Below the pieces are notes generated by a model. That model saw only the letters and a program-made list of their open reading frames with translations. It was not told the DNA's origin and made no database searches. A program made the position numbers and the translations under genes. Positions 1 to 9,535 of a stretch of 64,000 nucleotides of DNA are shown piece by piece; within the stretch, counting starts at the first letter, position 1, and every line of letters begins with the position of its first letter. The stretch comes from a virus: IMG/VR virus record IMGVR_UViG_3300044646_001257, positions 1 to 64,000 of that record. One strand, written 5' to 3'.

Positions 1-1483
1 TTTGTATAAACAATAAACCAGTAGAGTCACCAACACTAGTCATTGTTCCTCCAGATAATCTAATTGGATATACTGCACCGGCTCCTGTTGAAGAACCATT
101 ATTTATAGTTAATTTTTGTGATGGACTTGTTGTACCTATACCAACATTACCATCGGCTGCAATTCTGAATCGTTCGGATGAATTTGTGTAGATAGTAAAG
201 AAATTACTAGCACCAACACCATATAAATAATGTTGATTTCCAGCACTTCCAATTTCAAAATTACCATTTGAATTTCTAATGCGTAAATATCTATCAGATG
301 TATTATTTGCACCAATTGTTACGGATACTCCAGTTCCAGATGTATTTAATCCAACACCACCTGTCACATCCAATGAAAATACAGGACTTGTTGTACCTAT
401 ACCAACATTACCTGCTCCTGTTACAACCAATGAAGTTGCGGATGTACCACCTACTTCAAAATAATCTGAAGTATCTACAACTTTTAGATCCCAATTTCTT
501 ACACCATTATCAGTTAATCTTAATGTAGAATTACCTGATGTGGCCAATACTCTAATTATTGGGCTAGACCCAGCTACTTCTAATAATTGACTTGGACTTG
601 TTGTACCTATACCTACGTTACCGACTGATGTAATTCTAAATTTTTCTGTCAGTGTTGAATTATCTGATCCGCCTGTAAATGTTCCCACTATAAAAGCACC
701 TGCAGCGGTACCTCCATTTTCATTTAATGCTCTTAAAACCACGCTTGGTCTAGAAGTTCCTGATCCGCCAAATGTATTTGCTCCTGAACCGGCGCCACTC
801 CATAATTGAAATGCAATTTCTGCGTAGTCATTTGTTGTAGATGTTTTATTTAATTTTAAATTTAAAGTTTGTGGACTTGTTGTTGATTGTATATCCGTTA
901 AATAATTAGGACTTGTTGTACCTATACCAACATTACCACCATTTTCTATAGTAAAGATATCAGCCGCATCAGTATTATTAGTAATTCTTAAACTATTAGA
1001 ATTTGAACCCAGTTTAATATAAGAATTGGATGCACCACTTGAATATCTACCAATTTCTAATTTTGCATTATTATCATCTAATATACGAATACCGCCTGCT
1101 ACACTTAACTTTCCATAAGTTCCCGTAGGACTTGTTGTACCTATACCAACATTACCATTGTTGTCAATACGAACTCTTTCACTACCAACTGTAACAAACT
1201 TTATAGTATTTGTTAATCCACCTGAACCAGTTGATCCAAACACTTGCATTGCCGCACTATTATCACTTGGACCATATGTTGCTGCGGTTAATACTGAAAA
1301 ATAATTAGAACTATACACAGAACCAACTACATCCAATTTATAAACAGGACTTGTTGTGCCTATACCAACCGATCCTTGTACATACAATCTAGAAGCAGTT
1401 AAACTGCCACTGAAACCACTAGCTTTAATAAAAGTTGTAGCTATAATTGATCCTGTAATTCGAGCACCTTGTAATATTGCCAT
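1..1483 (-). CDS. Tail fibre protein with GIGTTSP repeats (3' end beyond window)
   Basis: The minus frame is open from an ATG at 1483 to the left edge, giving about 494 residues of the N-terminal part; the C-terminus lies outside the window. It starts MAILQGARITGS and carries six in-frame copies of a VGIGTTSP-type motif, 70 to 105 residues apart, followed each time by a short stretch such as YKLDV or a serine-rich segment. This motif is common in fibre and spike proteins that end in an S74-type chaperone domain, where it marks the start of repeated beta-structured modules. It lies directly downstream of the collagen-like fibre gene, 9 bases after its stop, so the two are probably co-transcribed and form parts of the adsorption apparatus. 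The function as a fibre is inferred from repeats and position; receptor specificity cannot be read. Confidence 0.75.
   Translation of the reverse strand, partial: MAILQGARITGSIIATTFIKASGFSGSLTASRLYVQGSVGIGTTSPVYKLDVVGSVYSSNYFSVLTAATYGPSDNSAAMQVFGSTGSGGLTNTIKFVTVGSERVRIDNNGNVGIGTTSPTGTYGKLSVAGGIRILDDNNAKLEIGRYSSGASNSYIKLGSNSNSLRITNNTDAADIFTIENGGNVGIGTTSPNYLTDIQSTTSPQTLNLKLNKTSTTNDYAEIAFQLWSGAGSGANTFGGSGTSRPSVVLRALNENGGTAAGAFIVGTFTGGSDNSTLTEKFRITSVGNVGIGTTSPSQLLEVAGSSPIIRVLATSGNSTLRLTDNGVRNWDLKVVDTSDYFEVGGTSATSLVVTGAGNVGIGTTSPVFSLDVTGGVGLNTSGTGVSVTIGANNTSDRYLRIRNSNGNFEIGSAGNQHYLYGVGASNFFTIYTNSSERFRIAADGNVGIGTTSPSQKLTINNGSSTGAGAVYPIRLSGGTMTSVGDSTGLLFIQ
122..1366 (-). repeat. Six in-frame GIGTTSP coding repeats
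   Basis: Near-identical 21-base copies coding GIGTTSP (minus strand) lie at 122-142, 383-403, 593-613, 908-928, 1127-1147 and 1346-1366. Spacings are 261, 210, 315, 219 and 219 bases, all multiples of three, so all copies share one reading frame. They are the conserved starts of repeated fibre modules rather than a mobile repeat. Confidence 0.85.
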
Positions 1484-1492
1484 ATAATATAA

Positions 1493-4400
1493 TTATTTAT
1501 TTATCAATCGATTTATTGTTATTTGTTGTTCATCAACTATCTGCTTCAATTCTTTAACACCCTGTATCAATACAGCTGTCAATTTACTATAATTTATACC
1601 AGATATATTACCCAACTCATCATAACTAACAAATTCAGGATATATCTTCACAACCTCTTCAGCTATCAAACCAATACTAAATTCATTGTTGTTCTTATAC
1701 CTAAATGTCACCGGATTCAATAACACAATCTTGTCCAATTGCGGCGGCAATAAAGGCATAATATCCGTTTTAGTATTTTCACTAGACGTTTCTATCAATG
1801 TAGTAGCACTAACAGTTCCAACAACTGTTAATGTAGTACCATCCACACTTAAAAAATTAACACTCTGTAACGTAGTAAGACCAGTAGTTTTTACCAAATA
1901 ATTAGGCTGATCAGTAAAACTACCACCACTAATTCCACTGGTACCACTAGGAGCACTAATACCACTAGTGCCACTCGTACCACTGCTACCACTAGTTCCA
2001 CTTATACCACTACTTCCACTACTAGCACTAGCACCTCCACCAGCACTTACACCACTTGTTCCACTTGTACCAACAGTACCACTACTACCACTCGTTCCGC
2101 TTGTGCCACTCGTACCACTGCTACCACTTGTTCCACTGGTTCCATTTCGACCACTTGTGCCACTGCTACCACTTGTTCCGCTCGTTCCACTTGTGCCACT
2201 TGTTCCGTTTGTTCCACTTGTTCCGTTTTGACCGCTACTACCACTTGTGCCGCTCGTTCCACTACTACCACTTGTACCACTACTACCACTTGTGGCACTA
2301 TTACCGCTGCTACCACTATCACGACTAAATCCGCTTGTACCACTACTTCCACTTGTACCACTGGTTCCGCTTGTACCACTTGTACCACTGGTTCCATTTC
2401 GACCACTCGTACCACTTGTACCACTTGTACCACTGCTACCACTACTACCACTACTACCACTGGTTCCGCTTGTGCCACTAGTACCGCTTGTTCCGTTTTG
2501 ACCGCTGCTACCACTTGTTCCACTTGTACCGCTACTACCACTTGTACCACTACTACCACTTGTGGCACTATTACCGCTGCTACCACTATCACGACTAAAT
2601 CCGCTTGTACCACTGCTACCACTAGTACCACTTGTTCCGCTTGTTCCGCTTGTGCCACTTGTACCACTGGTTCCATTTCTACCACTGCTACCACTAATAC
2701 CACTGCTACCACTGCTACCACTAGTTCCACTTGTTCCGCTAGTGCCACTCGTTCCATTTGTTCCGCTTGTTCCGTTTTGACCACTGCTACCACTTGTTCC
2801 ACTTGTACCGCTACTACCACTTGTACCACTACTACCACTTGTGGCACTATTACCACTGCTACCACTATCACGACTAAATCCGCTTGTACCACTGCTACCA
2901 CTAGTACCACTGGTACCACTTGTTCCGCTTGTTCCACTGGTGCCATTTGATCCGCTTATACCACTTGTACCACTAGTACCATTAGTACCACTGCTACCAC
3001 TTGATCCACTTGTTCCACTTGTGCCACTAGTACCATTTGTACCATTTGACCCACTTATACCACTTGTTCCACTCGTTCCACTGGTACCATTTGATCCACT
3101 CGTACCACTAGTGCCACTGGTACCACTGCTCCCACTTGATCCACTTGTTCCGCTTGTGCCACTAGTACCATTTGACCCACTTGATCCACTTGTACCACTT
3201 GATCCACTTGACCCACTTGATCCACTTGACCCACTTGACCCACTTGATCCACTTGATCCACTTACACCAGACGATCCGCTACTACCACTAGTACCGCTTG
3301 TGCCACTAGTACCATTTGACCCACTTATACCACTTGTGCCACTTGATCCATTACTGCCGCTTGTTCCACTTGTTCCGCTTGTGCCACTAGTACCACTTGA
3401 TCCGCTTGTACCACTTGTGCCACTGCTACCACTGGTACCATTAGATCCACTTGTACCGCTTGTGCCACTAGTACCATTTGTACCACTTGTACCGTTAGAT
3501 CCACTTGATCCGCTAGTACCAGACGATCCGCTACTACCACTTGTACCGTTTGATCCGCTTATACCACTTGTGCCACTTGTACCACTGGTGCCGTTTGTTC
3601 CACTGCTACCACTTATACCAGACGATCCGCTACTACCACTTGTACCGTTGGATCCACTTGTGCCACTTGTACCGTTAGATCCGCTTGTACCGTTAGATCC
3701 GCTTGTACCACTTGATCCACTTGATCCGCTTGTGCCACTTGATCCACTTGATCCACTTGACCCACTGGTGCCGTTCGATCCGCTTGTACCACTTGTGCCA
3801 CTTGATCCACTTGACCCACTTATACCAGACGATCCGCTACTACCACTAGTACCGCTTGTACCACTAGTACCACTAGTACCACTAGTACCACTTGTACCGT
3901 TAGATCCACTTGTGCCACTAGTACCACTGCTTCCACTTGTGCCACTGCTTCCATTTGATCCACTTGTACCACTACTACCACTTGTACCACTTGTACCACT
4001 ACTGCCACTTGTACCGTTGGATCCACTTGTGCCACTAGTACCACTGCTTCCACTTGATCCACTTGATTCACTTACGCCACTGGTGCCGCTTGTTCCATTT
4101 GTACCACTGCTGCCACTTATACCAGAAGATCCACTACTACCACTTGTGCCACTTGTGCCATTAGATCCACTTGTACCGCTTGATCCATTTGACCCACTTG
4201 TACCGCTTGATCCACTTGACCCACTTGTACCATTTGATCCACTTGACCCACTTGTACCACTTGTGCCGCTTGTACCACTTGTGCCATTAGATCCACTTGT
4301 TCCACTAGTACCGCTTGTGCCATTAGATCCGCTCGTACCACTAGTACCACTAGTGCCGCTTGTGCCGCTTGTGCCATTTGATCCACTAGTACCACTTGAT

Positions 4401-7400
4401 CCACTACTACCACTTGTACCGCTTGTGCCACTAGTACCGCTTGTACCACTTGTGCCACTAGTACCGCTTGTACCACTTGTGCCGTTTGATCCGCTTGTAC
4501 CACTTGTGCCGTTTGATCCGCTTGTTCCACTTATACCAGATGATCCACTAGTACCACTTGTGCCACTAGTACCACTTGTGCCACTAGTACCACTAGTACC
4601 GCTTGTTCCACTACTACCGCTTGTACCGTTTGACCCACTTGTTCCACTTGTACCATTAGATCCGCTTGTTCCAGATGATCCACTTGTTCCACTAGTACCA
4701 CTTGTTCCACTACTACCAGATGTACCACTTGTACCGTTAGTACCGTTAGTACCATTAGTACCATTTGATCCGCTTGTGCCATTTGATCCACTACTACCAC
4801 TTGTTCCACTACTACCGCTTGTGCCACTCGTTCCACTACTACCACTTATACCAGAAGATCCACTGCTACCACTTGTACCGCTTGTGCCATTAGATCCACT
4901 TGTTCCAGATGATCCACTACTACCGCTTGTGCCACTACTACCGCTTGTACCATTAGATCCACTTGTACCACTTGTGCCACTTGTGCCACTGGTACCATTT
5001 GATCCACTACTACCGCTTGTACCATTAGATCCGCTTGTACCAGATGATCCACTACTACCGCTTGATCCGCTTGTACCAGATGATCCACTTGATCCACTTA
5101 ATCCACTTGAACCACTTGAACCACTAGTACCGTTTGTACCGCTTGTACCACTAGTACCGTTTGATCCACTAGTACCACTACTGCCACTTGATCCGCTTGA
5201 ACCACTTGAACCACTTGATCCACTTGATCCACTTGTACCGCTAGTACCACTTGATCCGCTTGTACCACTTGTGCCACTGCTACCACTGGTACCGTTAGAT
5301 CCGCTAGTACCACTTGTTCCATTAGATCCACTTGTACCGGATGATCCACTTGATCCGCTAGTACCAGACGATCCACTTGATCCGCTAGTACCGGACGATC
5401 CACTTGTTCCATTCGTTCCATTGGATCCGCTGGTACCAGATGATCCACTTGATCCGCTAGTACCAGATGATCCACTTGAACCGCTTAATCCACTTGATCC
5501 ACTTGATCCACTCGATCCACTAGTACCGCTTGTACCACTAGTACCGCTTGTACCACTAGTACCACTTGTGCCATTAGATCCACTTGTGCCGTTTGATCCG
5601 CTAGTACCACTTGTGCCATTTGATCCACTTGTTCCACTACTACCACTTGTACCACTTGTTCCACTACTACCACTTGTACCGCTTGTACCACTCGTTCCAC
5701 TTGTACCATTTGATCCACTTGTGCCATTTGTGCCGTTAGATCCGCTTGTACCATTTGATCCACTAGTACCACTTGATCCACTTGATCCACTTGTGCCGCT
5801 AGTACCACTTGTGCCGCTAGTACCACTTGTGCCGCTAGTACCACTTGTGCCGTTTGTGCCATTAGATCCACTTGTTCCGCTACTGCCAGACGATCCGCTA
5901 GTACCAGATGAACCACTTGAACCACTTAACCCACTTGAACCACTTGAACCACTTGATCCGCTAGTACCGCTTGTACCACTTGTTCCGCTAGTACCACTGG
6001 TACCATTTGTACCACTGGTACCATTTGTTCCATTAGATCCACTTGATCCACTTGACCCACTTGACCCACTTGACCCACTTGATCCACTTGTACCACTGGT
6101 ACCACTTGTACCGCTAGTGCCGCTTGTACCACTAGTGCCATTTGTACCATTAGTGCCGTTTGTACCATTTGATCCACTTGACCCACTTGATCCACTTGAT
6201 CCACTAGTACCGCTTGTACCGCTTGTACCACTTGTACCACTTGTTCCGCTTGTACCACTAGTACCGCTTGTACCACTTGTGCCGCTTGTACCACTGGTGC
6301 CATTTGTCCCATTACTACCGGATGATCCACTATTACCAGATGATCCACTTGTACCGCTTGTACCACTTGTACCACTTGTTCCACTAGTACCACTTGTGCC
6401 ACTGGTGCCATTTGTGCCGCTTGTGCCGTTTGAACCACTGCTTCCACTTATACCAGATGTGCCACTTGTGCCACTAGATCCGCTCGATCCACTTGACCCA
6501 CTGGTACCACTCGTACCACTAGTACCACTGGTGCCACTAGATCCGCTTGTACCACTTGTACCACTTGATCCACTTGTACCACTTGATCCGCTGCTACCAC
6601 TTGTACCACTTGATCCATTTGTACCACTTGTGCCACTAGATCCGCTTGTACCACTGGTGCCACTGCTACCACTAGTACCGTTTGTGCCACTTGTACCACT
6701 GGTACCACTTGTACCACTAGTACCACTTGTTCCGCTACTACCACTTGTTCCGCTGCTTCCACTGGTGCCTGATCTACCGCTTGATCCTCTTGTGCCACTT
6801 GTGCCGGTTGTACCGCTTGTAGTACTTGTACCACTTGATCCGCTTGATCCATCTAATAAACCACTACTACCGCTTGTACCACTGCTTCCATTTTCTCCAC
6901 TAGTTCCACTGGTTCCTATATCGCCACTTTGACCGCTACTACCACCCTCACCATTTGTACCGCTTGTGCCTTGACTACCACTGGTACCTGAAGATGTGCT
7001 TGTACCGCTTGTGCCGCTTGTATTGCTTGTTCCGCTTGATCCAGCTGATCCTTTTTCTCCGCTACTACCACTACTACCACTGGTGCCTGTGCCTGAAGTA
7101 CCACTGGTGCTGATATTACCGCTTACACCTATGATGTATCCGCATGCATCAAACGAAAAAGTTATGGTTGCGGTATTATCATTATTGAGTACTATTGTTT
7201 CTGGTATTAATTGATTGAAATTCTCGTCGTATGTTTGAATTAATACTAGATCTGAGTTTAAATTATGATCAAATACCCAAGTTTTTGATTTTTGATCGCA
7301 TGGTATTTGTTTAGTAGCAACATTGTTGAAAAACTGAGAACTGGTTCGACAATAAATAATTTTACGTAATTCGTCGATTATTTTAAGAAACAGCTCTGTG

Positions 7401-7501
7401 GTAGGATCTTTAAAAGTCGCTGTTAATTTTTTATAATCATACAGAGCATTATCCAATTTTATTGGAGAAACCTCGCATGGATCTTTCTTTAATGTTGACA
7501 T
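1493..7501 (-). CDS. Giant collagen-like tail fibre with S74-type C-terminal domain
   Basis: This 2002-residue protein has three parts. Residues 1-130 are an ordinary globular head (likely the virion-attachment end). Residues about 130-1860 are an almost unbroken Gly-X-Ser triplet array, with X mostly Thr, Ser or Asn, and Ile, Val, Leu or Phe at rare sites; this is a collagen-type periodicity but almost without proline. The last 130 residues resemble the Peptidase_S74 intramolecular chaperone of phage fibres and endosialidases: a Ser-Glu-Asn-Thr-Lys start of the SDxxLK type, then GLIAEEV, then a C-terminal helix suited to a trimeric coiled coil. In that family the chaperone trimerises the shaft and usually cuts itself off at the serine. 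The gene follows the tail terminator gene and precedes a second fibre gene. The ATG at 7501 sits 4 bases after an ATATTTATA motif. The Ser/Thr density makes it a plausible substrate for the glycosyltransferases at 36316-40469. Confidence 0.85.
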   Translation of the reverse strand: MSTLKKDPCEVSPIKLDNALYDYKKLTATFKDPTTELFLKIIDELRKIIYCRTSSQFFNNVATKQIPCDQKSKTWVFDHNLNSDLVLIQTYDENFNQLIPETIVLNNDNTATITFSFDACGYIIGVSGNISTSGTSGTGTSGSSGSSGEKGSAGSSGTSNTSGTSGTSTSSGTSGSQGTSGTNGEGGSSGQSGDIGTSGTSGENGSSGTSGSSGLLDGSSGSSGTSTTSGTTGTSGTRGSSGRSGTSGSSGTSGSSGTSGTSGTSGTSGTSGTNGTSGSSGTSGTSGSSGTSGTNGSSGTSGSSGSSGTSGSSGTSGTSGSSGTSGTSGTSGTSGSSGSSGSSGTSGTSGISGSSGSNGTSGTNGTSGTSGTSGTSGTSGTSGTSGSSGNSGSSGSNGTNGTSGTSGTSGTSGTSGTSGTSGTSGTSGTSGTSGSSGSSGSSGSNGTNGTNGTNGTSGTSGTSGTSGTSGTSGSSGSSGSSGSSGSSGSNGTNGTSGTNGTSGTSGTSGTSGTSGSSGSSGSSGLSGSSGSSGTSGSSGSSGTSGSNGTNGTSGTSGTSGTSGTSGTSGTSGSSGSSGTSGSNGTSGSNGTNGTSGSNGTSGTSGTSGTSGSSGTSGTSGSSGTSGSNGTSGTSGSNGTSGSNGTSGTSGTSGTSGTSGTSGSSGSSGSSGLSGSSGSSGTSGSSGSSGTSGSNGTNGTSGSSGTSGSSGSSGTSGSSGSSGTSGSNGTSGTSGSNGTSGSSGTSGTSGSSGTSGTSGSSGSSGSSGSSGSSGSSGTSGSNGTSGTSGTNGTSGSSGSSGLSGSSGSSGTSGSSGSSGSSGTSGSNGTSGSSGSNGTSGTSGTSGTSGSNGTSGSSGTSGSSGSSGTSGSNGTSGTSGSSGSSGISGSSGTSGTSGSSGTSGSSGSNGTSGSNGTNGTNGTNGTSGTSGSSGTSGTSGTSGSSGTSGSNGTSGTSGSNGTSGSSGTSGTSGTSGTSGTSGTSGTSGSSGISGTSGSNGTSGTSGSNGTSGTSGTSGTSGTSGTSGTSGTSGSSGSSGTSGSNGTSGTSGTSGTSGTSGSNGTSGTSGTSGSNGTSGTSGTSGTSGSSGSNGTSGSSGSSGTSGSNGSSGTSGSNGTSGTSGSSGSSGISGSSGTNGTSGTSGVSESSGSSGSSGTSGTSGSNGTSGSSGTSGTSGSSGTSGSNGSSGTSGSSGTSGTSGSNGTSGTSGTSGTSGTSGTSGSSGSSGISGSSGSSGTSGTSGSNGTSGSSGSSGSSGTSGSSGSSGTSGSNGTSGSNGTSGTSGSNGTSGSSGSSGISGSSGTNGTSGTSGTSGISGSNGTSGSSGSSGTSGSSGSNGTSGTNGTSGTSGTSGSNGTSGSSGTSGTSGSSGTSGTSGTSGTSGSNGSSGTSGISGSNGTSGTSGTSGSSGSSGVSGSSGSSGSSGSSGSSGSSGSSGTSGSSGSNGTSGTSGTSGSSGSSGTSGTSGTSGSNGTSGTSGTSGISGSNGTNGTSGTSGTSGSSGSSGTNGTSGTSGISGSNGTSGTSGTSGTSGTSGSSGTSGFSRDSGSSGNSATSGSSGTSGSSGTSGTSGSSGQNGTSGTNGTSGTSGTSGTSGSSGSSGISGSSGRNGTSGTSGTSGTSGTSGTSGSSGTSGFSRDSGSSGNSATSGSSGTSGSSGTSGTSGSSGQNGTSGTSGTSGTSGSSGSSGSSGTSGTSGTSGRNGTSGTSGTSGTSGTSGSSGTSGFSRDSGSSGNSATSGSSGTSGSSGTSGTSGSSGQNGTSGTNGTSGTSGTSGTSGSSGTSGRNGTSGTSGSSGTSGTSGTSGSSGTVGTSGTSGVSAGGGASASSGSSGISGTSGSSGTSGTSGISAPSGTSGISGGSFTDQPNYLVKTTGLTTLQSVNFLSVDGTTLTVVGTVSATTLIETSSENTKTDIMPLLPPQLDKIVLLNPVTFRYKNNNEFSIGLIAEEVVKIYPEFVSYDELGNISGINYSKLTAVLIQGVKELKQIVDEQQITINRLINK
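1930..7110 (-). repeat. Gly-Thr/Ser-Ser triplet repeat array (about 5.2 kb)
   Basis: The DNA is a degenerate 9-base repeat (coding Gly-X-Ser triplets) for over 5 kb. Codons for Ser, Thr and Gly vary between copies, so it is not a pure microsatellite, yet short blocks recur exactly. Such an array is expected to recombine and vary in length and to be hard to assemble from short reads. Confidence 0.9.
2230..2950 (-). repeat. Three long direct repeats inside the fibre shaft
   Basis: A distinctive block coding GFSRDSGSSGNSATSG occurs three times, with its marker acgactaaat at 2321, 2591 and 2870, so the units are 270 and 279 bases long (90 and 93 codons). Flanking blocks coding SSGQNGTSGT repeat with the same period. 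This indicates recent in-frame segmental duplication of the shaft. Confidence 0.8.
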
Positions 7502-7505
7502 TTCT

Positions 7506-7514
7506 TATAAATAT
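7506..7514 (-). promoter_or_regulatory. Putative late promoter motif ATATTTATA
   Basis: Read on the minus strand, ATATTTATA ends 4 bases before the ATG of the collagen-like fibre gene. The same 9-mer, or a one-base variant, precedes many other genes here in the same orientation. A one-base variant (ATATTTATG) lies further upstream at 7553-7561. Confidence 0.55.
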
Positions 7515-7570
7515 AACGATACGGTTAAGTAACACCGTGTAAGTGTTAAAAACATAAATATTAATTATAT

Positions 7571-8959
7571 TTAATTAAATAGAGAAATTGGTATTCTTCT
7601 CCACTGTCCTGCGCTGTATATATAAAAATAATTACCGTCGTAGCTTACCCAACCATCTTCACCATAATCTGATGATTGATATGGTACTTGATGATAGAAT
7701 TTGTCAGGAAATCTTTGAAATACTCTAAAAGCGGTATTTATTGGTCTTTTATTTGCAGTTGTGTAAATAGGATTGCCATTGCAATCGTATCCACTGATAT
7801 AGGTTTGACTATTATAGTCATAATCAAATGTAGCAATTTCTCTTTTTAACCACCCCGCTGGATATTGATAAACATAGATATATTTAGAATCATATGCTAA
7901 CCAACCATTTTCTCCATAATCGGTGATAGATTTTGGAGCTGGATGAAATGGTGTTTTGGTAACACCTTCAAAACTGGGTTGTATTTTATTATATCCGTCT
8001 AAATTTGTTACTTTATTTACGTTTAGTGCCATTGTACCTTGACCTGTTACATCTGTGTAATCCAATGGACTATCTTTTAAATTGTTGCTATTCTTAATAA
8101 TATTGTTTGAAATGTTTTCCATTTCACCTGCACTAGCAATTGCATTTTCTTGCAACATTACTTTTCTTACTGTAAATAGCTTTTGAGTGGTATTTTTTAC
8201 CCCGTCTAAATTTGTTATGTAATTTTCATTTAACAAATATGCATTGACATTTATATCAAATGATGTTTTGATATTACGATCTTCACCTTCATTGATTTCT
8301 TGTTCGATGCTATAACTGTCTATTCTGGCTCTGAACTTAAATCTTTCTGCGTCTCCCCAGTAATCTTTAGCTGCATAATTGATTTGTTCCAACAGCTTAT
8401 TGTTTTGATCTACATAATCAGTCCAAATGATACATTCGTATGTAATATTTACTTGAACTGGTAAACTTACACTGTAAATTTGTTTGGTTGGCTTGCTTGC
8501 AAACGCACCTTTGTTCATCAAATCAAATCTGTCATATTTGTTTTTCTCGCTATAATTCATTATGGTTTCATAACTCAAATAACGATTAAATGTTGCAAGA
8601 TCTTTGTTATTTTCTACACTTTTTCTACGAATCATAACAGCTGGCAACAATATTTTGCCTTGATTGTCTCTGATATGACCAAACTTTTTCATAGCAAACC
8701 ATCTTTCTGGATTGCCATATATAATTGGCACCTTGACAACTTCACCATTATCGTTTACTTGTAGTCTTAAAGTACTATCTAATGTGTTGATAATAGCTGT
8801 ATCAACGTCCAATAACGTTACAGTAAAATTCTTTTGTTTATCTGTATCACGACGAGTTGCGTTGGCTCTATTATAGAACTTTTTAACATCTGATTGCGCA
8901 GATGCGTTTTCAATAGGATTTGGTGGCGGATTTGTATTAGTATTTGGACCCCAAGACAT
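7571..8959 (-). CDS. 15: Tail terminator / sheath-stabiliser, gp15-like, with C-terminal GW repeats
   Basis: The central part (about residues 45-270) resembles T4 gp15, the protein that caps the tail tube and sheath: a segment like VKVPIIYGNPERWFAMKK aligns with the T4 'RVPITYASKEHFMMK' region, followed by a pattern of beta strands and the phrase ITYECIIWTDY. The gene follows gp14-like and gp13-like genes with only 3-base gaps, the T4 order 13-14-15. At 462 residues it is much longer than T4 gp15 (about 272). The extra C-terminus has two copies of a small module (about residues 345-385 and 428-461) with the pattern YGEnGWxxYDxxYxYxY...W, also present once in the baseplate protein at 56542-58209. 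The role as terminator is inferred from similarity and synteny. Confidence 0.7.
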   Translation of the reverse strand: MSWGPNTNTNPPPNPIENASAQSDVKKFYNRANATRRDTDKQKNFTVTLLDVDTAIINTLDSTLRLQVNDNGEVVKVPIIYGNPERWFAMKKFGHIRDNQGKILLPAVMIRRKSVENNKDLATFNRYLSYETIMNYSEKNKYDRFDLMNKGAFASKPTKQIYSVSLPVQVNITYECIIWTDYVDQNNKLLEQINYAAKDYWGDAERFKFRARIDSYSIEQEINEGEDRNIKTSFDINVNAYLLNENYITNLDGVKNTTQKLFTVRKVMLQENAIASAGEMENISNNIIKNSNNLKDSPLDYTDVTGQGTMALNVNKVTNLDGYNKIQPSFEGVTKTPFHPAPKSITDYGENGWLAYDSKYIYVYQYPAGWLKREIATFDYDYNSQTYISGYDCNGNPIYTTANKRPINTAFRVFQRFPDKFYHQVPYQSSDYGEDGWVSYDGNYFYIYSAGQWRRIPISLFN

Positions 8960-8962
8960 AAA

Positions 8963-9532
8963 TTATGTTTGTCTTTCTACTAGGTTAATTTTGCTTAGTC
9001 TTGTGTAATGAGTATTAACAATCAAACTCCAAGACTTATCAGGATGACCACCCAAGAATTGTTCTTGAACTACGTTATCAATTTCATAATAACGTTCATT
9101 GTAAAGCACCAAATCGCCAATTTCTGGGAAATAGTTCGTGGTAATACAATCACGTTCTCTAAATCTGTAAACAATATCTTGTTTTCTATCAGGTCCATAT
9201 CCTTGATTTTCTGTGTTAATGTCTTCACGTTGCACCAAACAACTCAAGTCTATACCAGAGTAAAAAACCTTACCCTTGTCACTACTGCTTTCACCGTAGA
9301 TATTGGTATTGGTTTCATAAGCTGCAATTTTAAATACTTGTACAACGCATTCGATTATATCACCGATTAATTCAGAATTAACACTTCCCAAAAAATTTAT
9401 ATCTCTTGGAGAAAAGTATCTACCGGGAGAATAATTATTGTTATAAATACCCACATCTTTACGTGTAGATGTCCAGTATTGCTTAAAAGCTGGATTTTGT
9501 TTAGGGTATTGTGGTGATACAGGTGCTGCCAT
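8963..9532 (-). CDS. 14: Neck protein, gp14-like
   Basis: This 189-residue protein has the features of T4 gp14 neck proteins: a segment around GKVFYSGIDLSCLVQRED corresponds to the T4 'ECYYVPRE' region, and a later stretch (EIGDLVLYNERYYEIDNV) corresponds to 'EGDLIYFPMDNSLFEI'. It is shorter than T4 gp14 (256 residues). It lies between the gp13-like and gp15-like genes with 3-base gaps, the order seen in T4, so all three are almost certainly one operon. In T4, gp13 and gp14 form the head-completion neck through which the tail attaches. Similarity is distant; gene order raises the confidence. Confidence 0.7.
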   Translation of the reverse strand: MAAPVSPQYPKQNPAFKQYWTSTRKDVGIYNNNYSPGRYFSPRDINFLGSVNSELIGDIIECVVQVFKIAAYETNTNIYGESSSDKGKVFYSGIDLSCLVQREDINTENQGYGPDRKQDIVYRFRERDCITTNYFPEIGDLVLYNERYYEIDNVVQEQFLGGHPDKSWSLIVNTHYTRLSKINLVERQT

Positions 9533-9535
9533 AAA

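Noticed and set aside
2047-6852. A series of other-frame open frames with Val/Gln/Ala-rich products on the minus strand
   Set aside because: They are frame-shifted readings of the same repeat array, and their composition is an artefact of the repeated codons.
2841-6932. A 1363-codon open frame on the plus strand rich in Pro-Leu/Val/Asp triplets
   Set aside because: It is the exact antisense of the Gly-X-Ser repeat array of the fibre gene; the triplet code of the repeat leaves the opposite strand free of stops. It has no globular ends and no start signal.
1930-7110. Possible CRISPR-like array because of dense short repeats
   Set aside because: Repeats are contiguous 9-base coding units without unique spacers of constant size and lie within one open frame.
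7530-7548. Hairpin TAACAC...GTGTTA between the gp15-like and fibre genes as a terminator
   Set aside because: The stem is only 6 bp, AT-rich, and lacks a T run on the transcribed minus strand.
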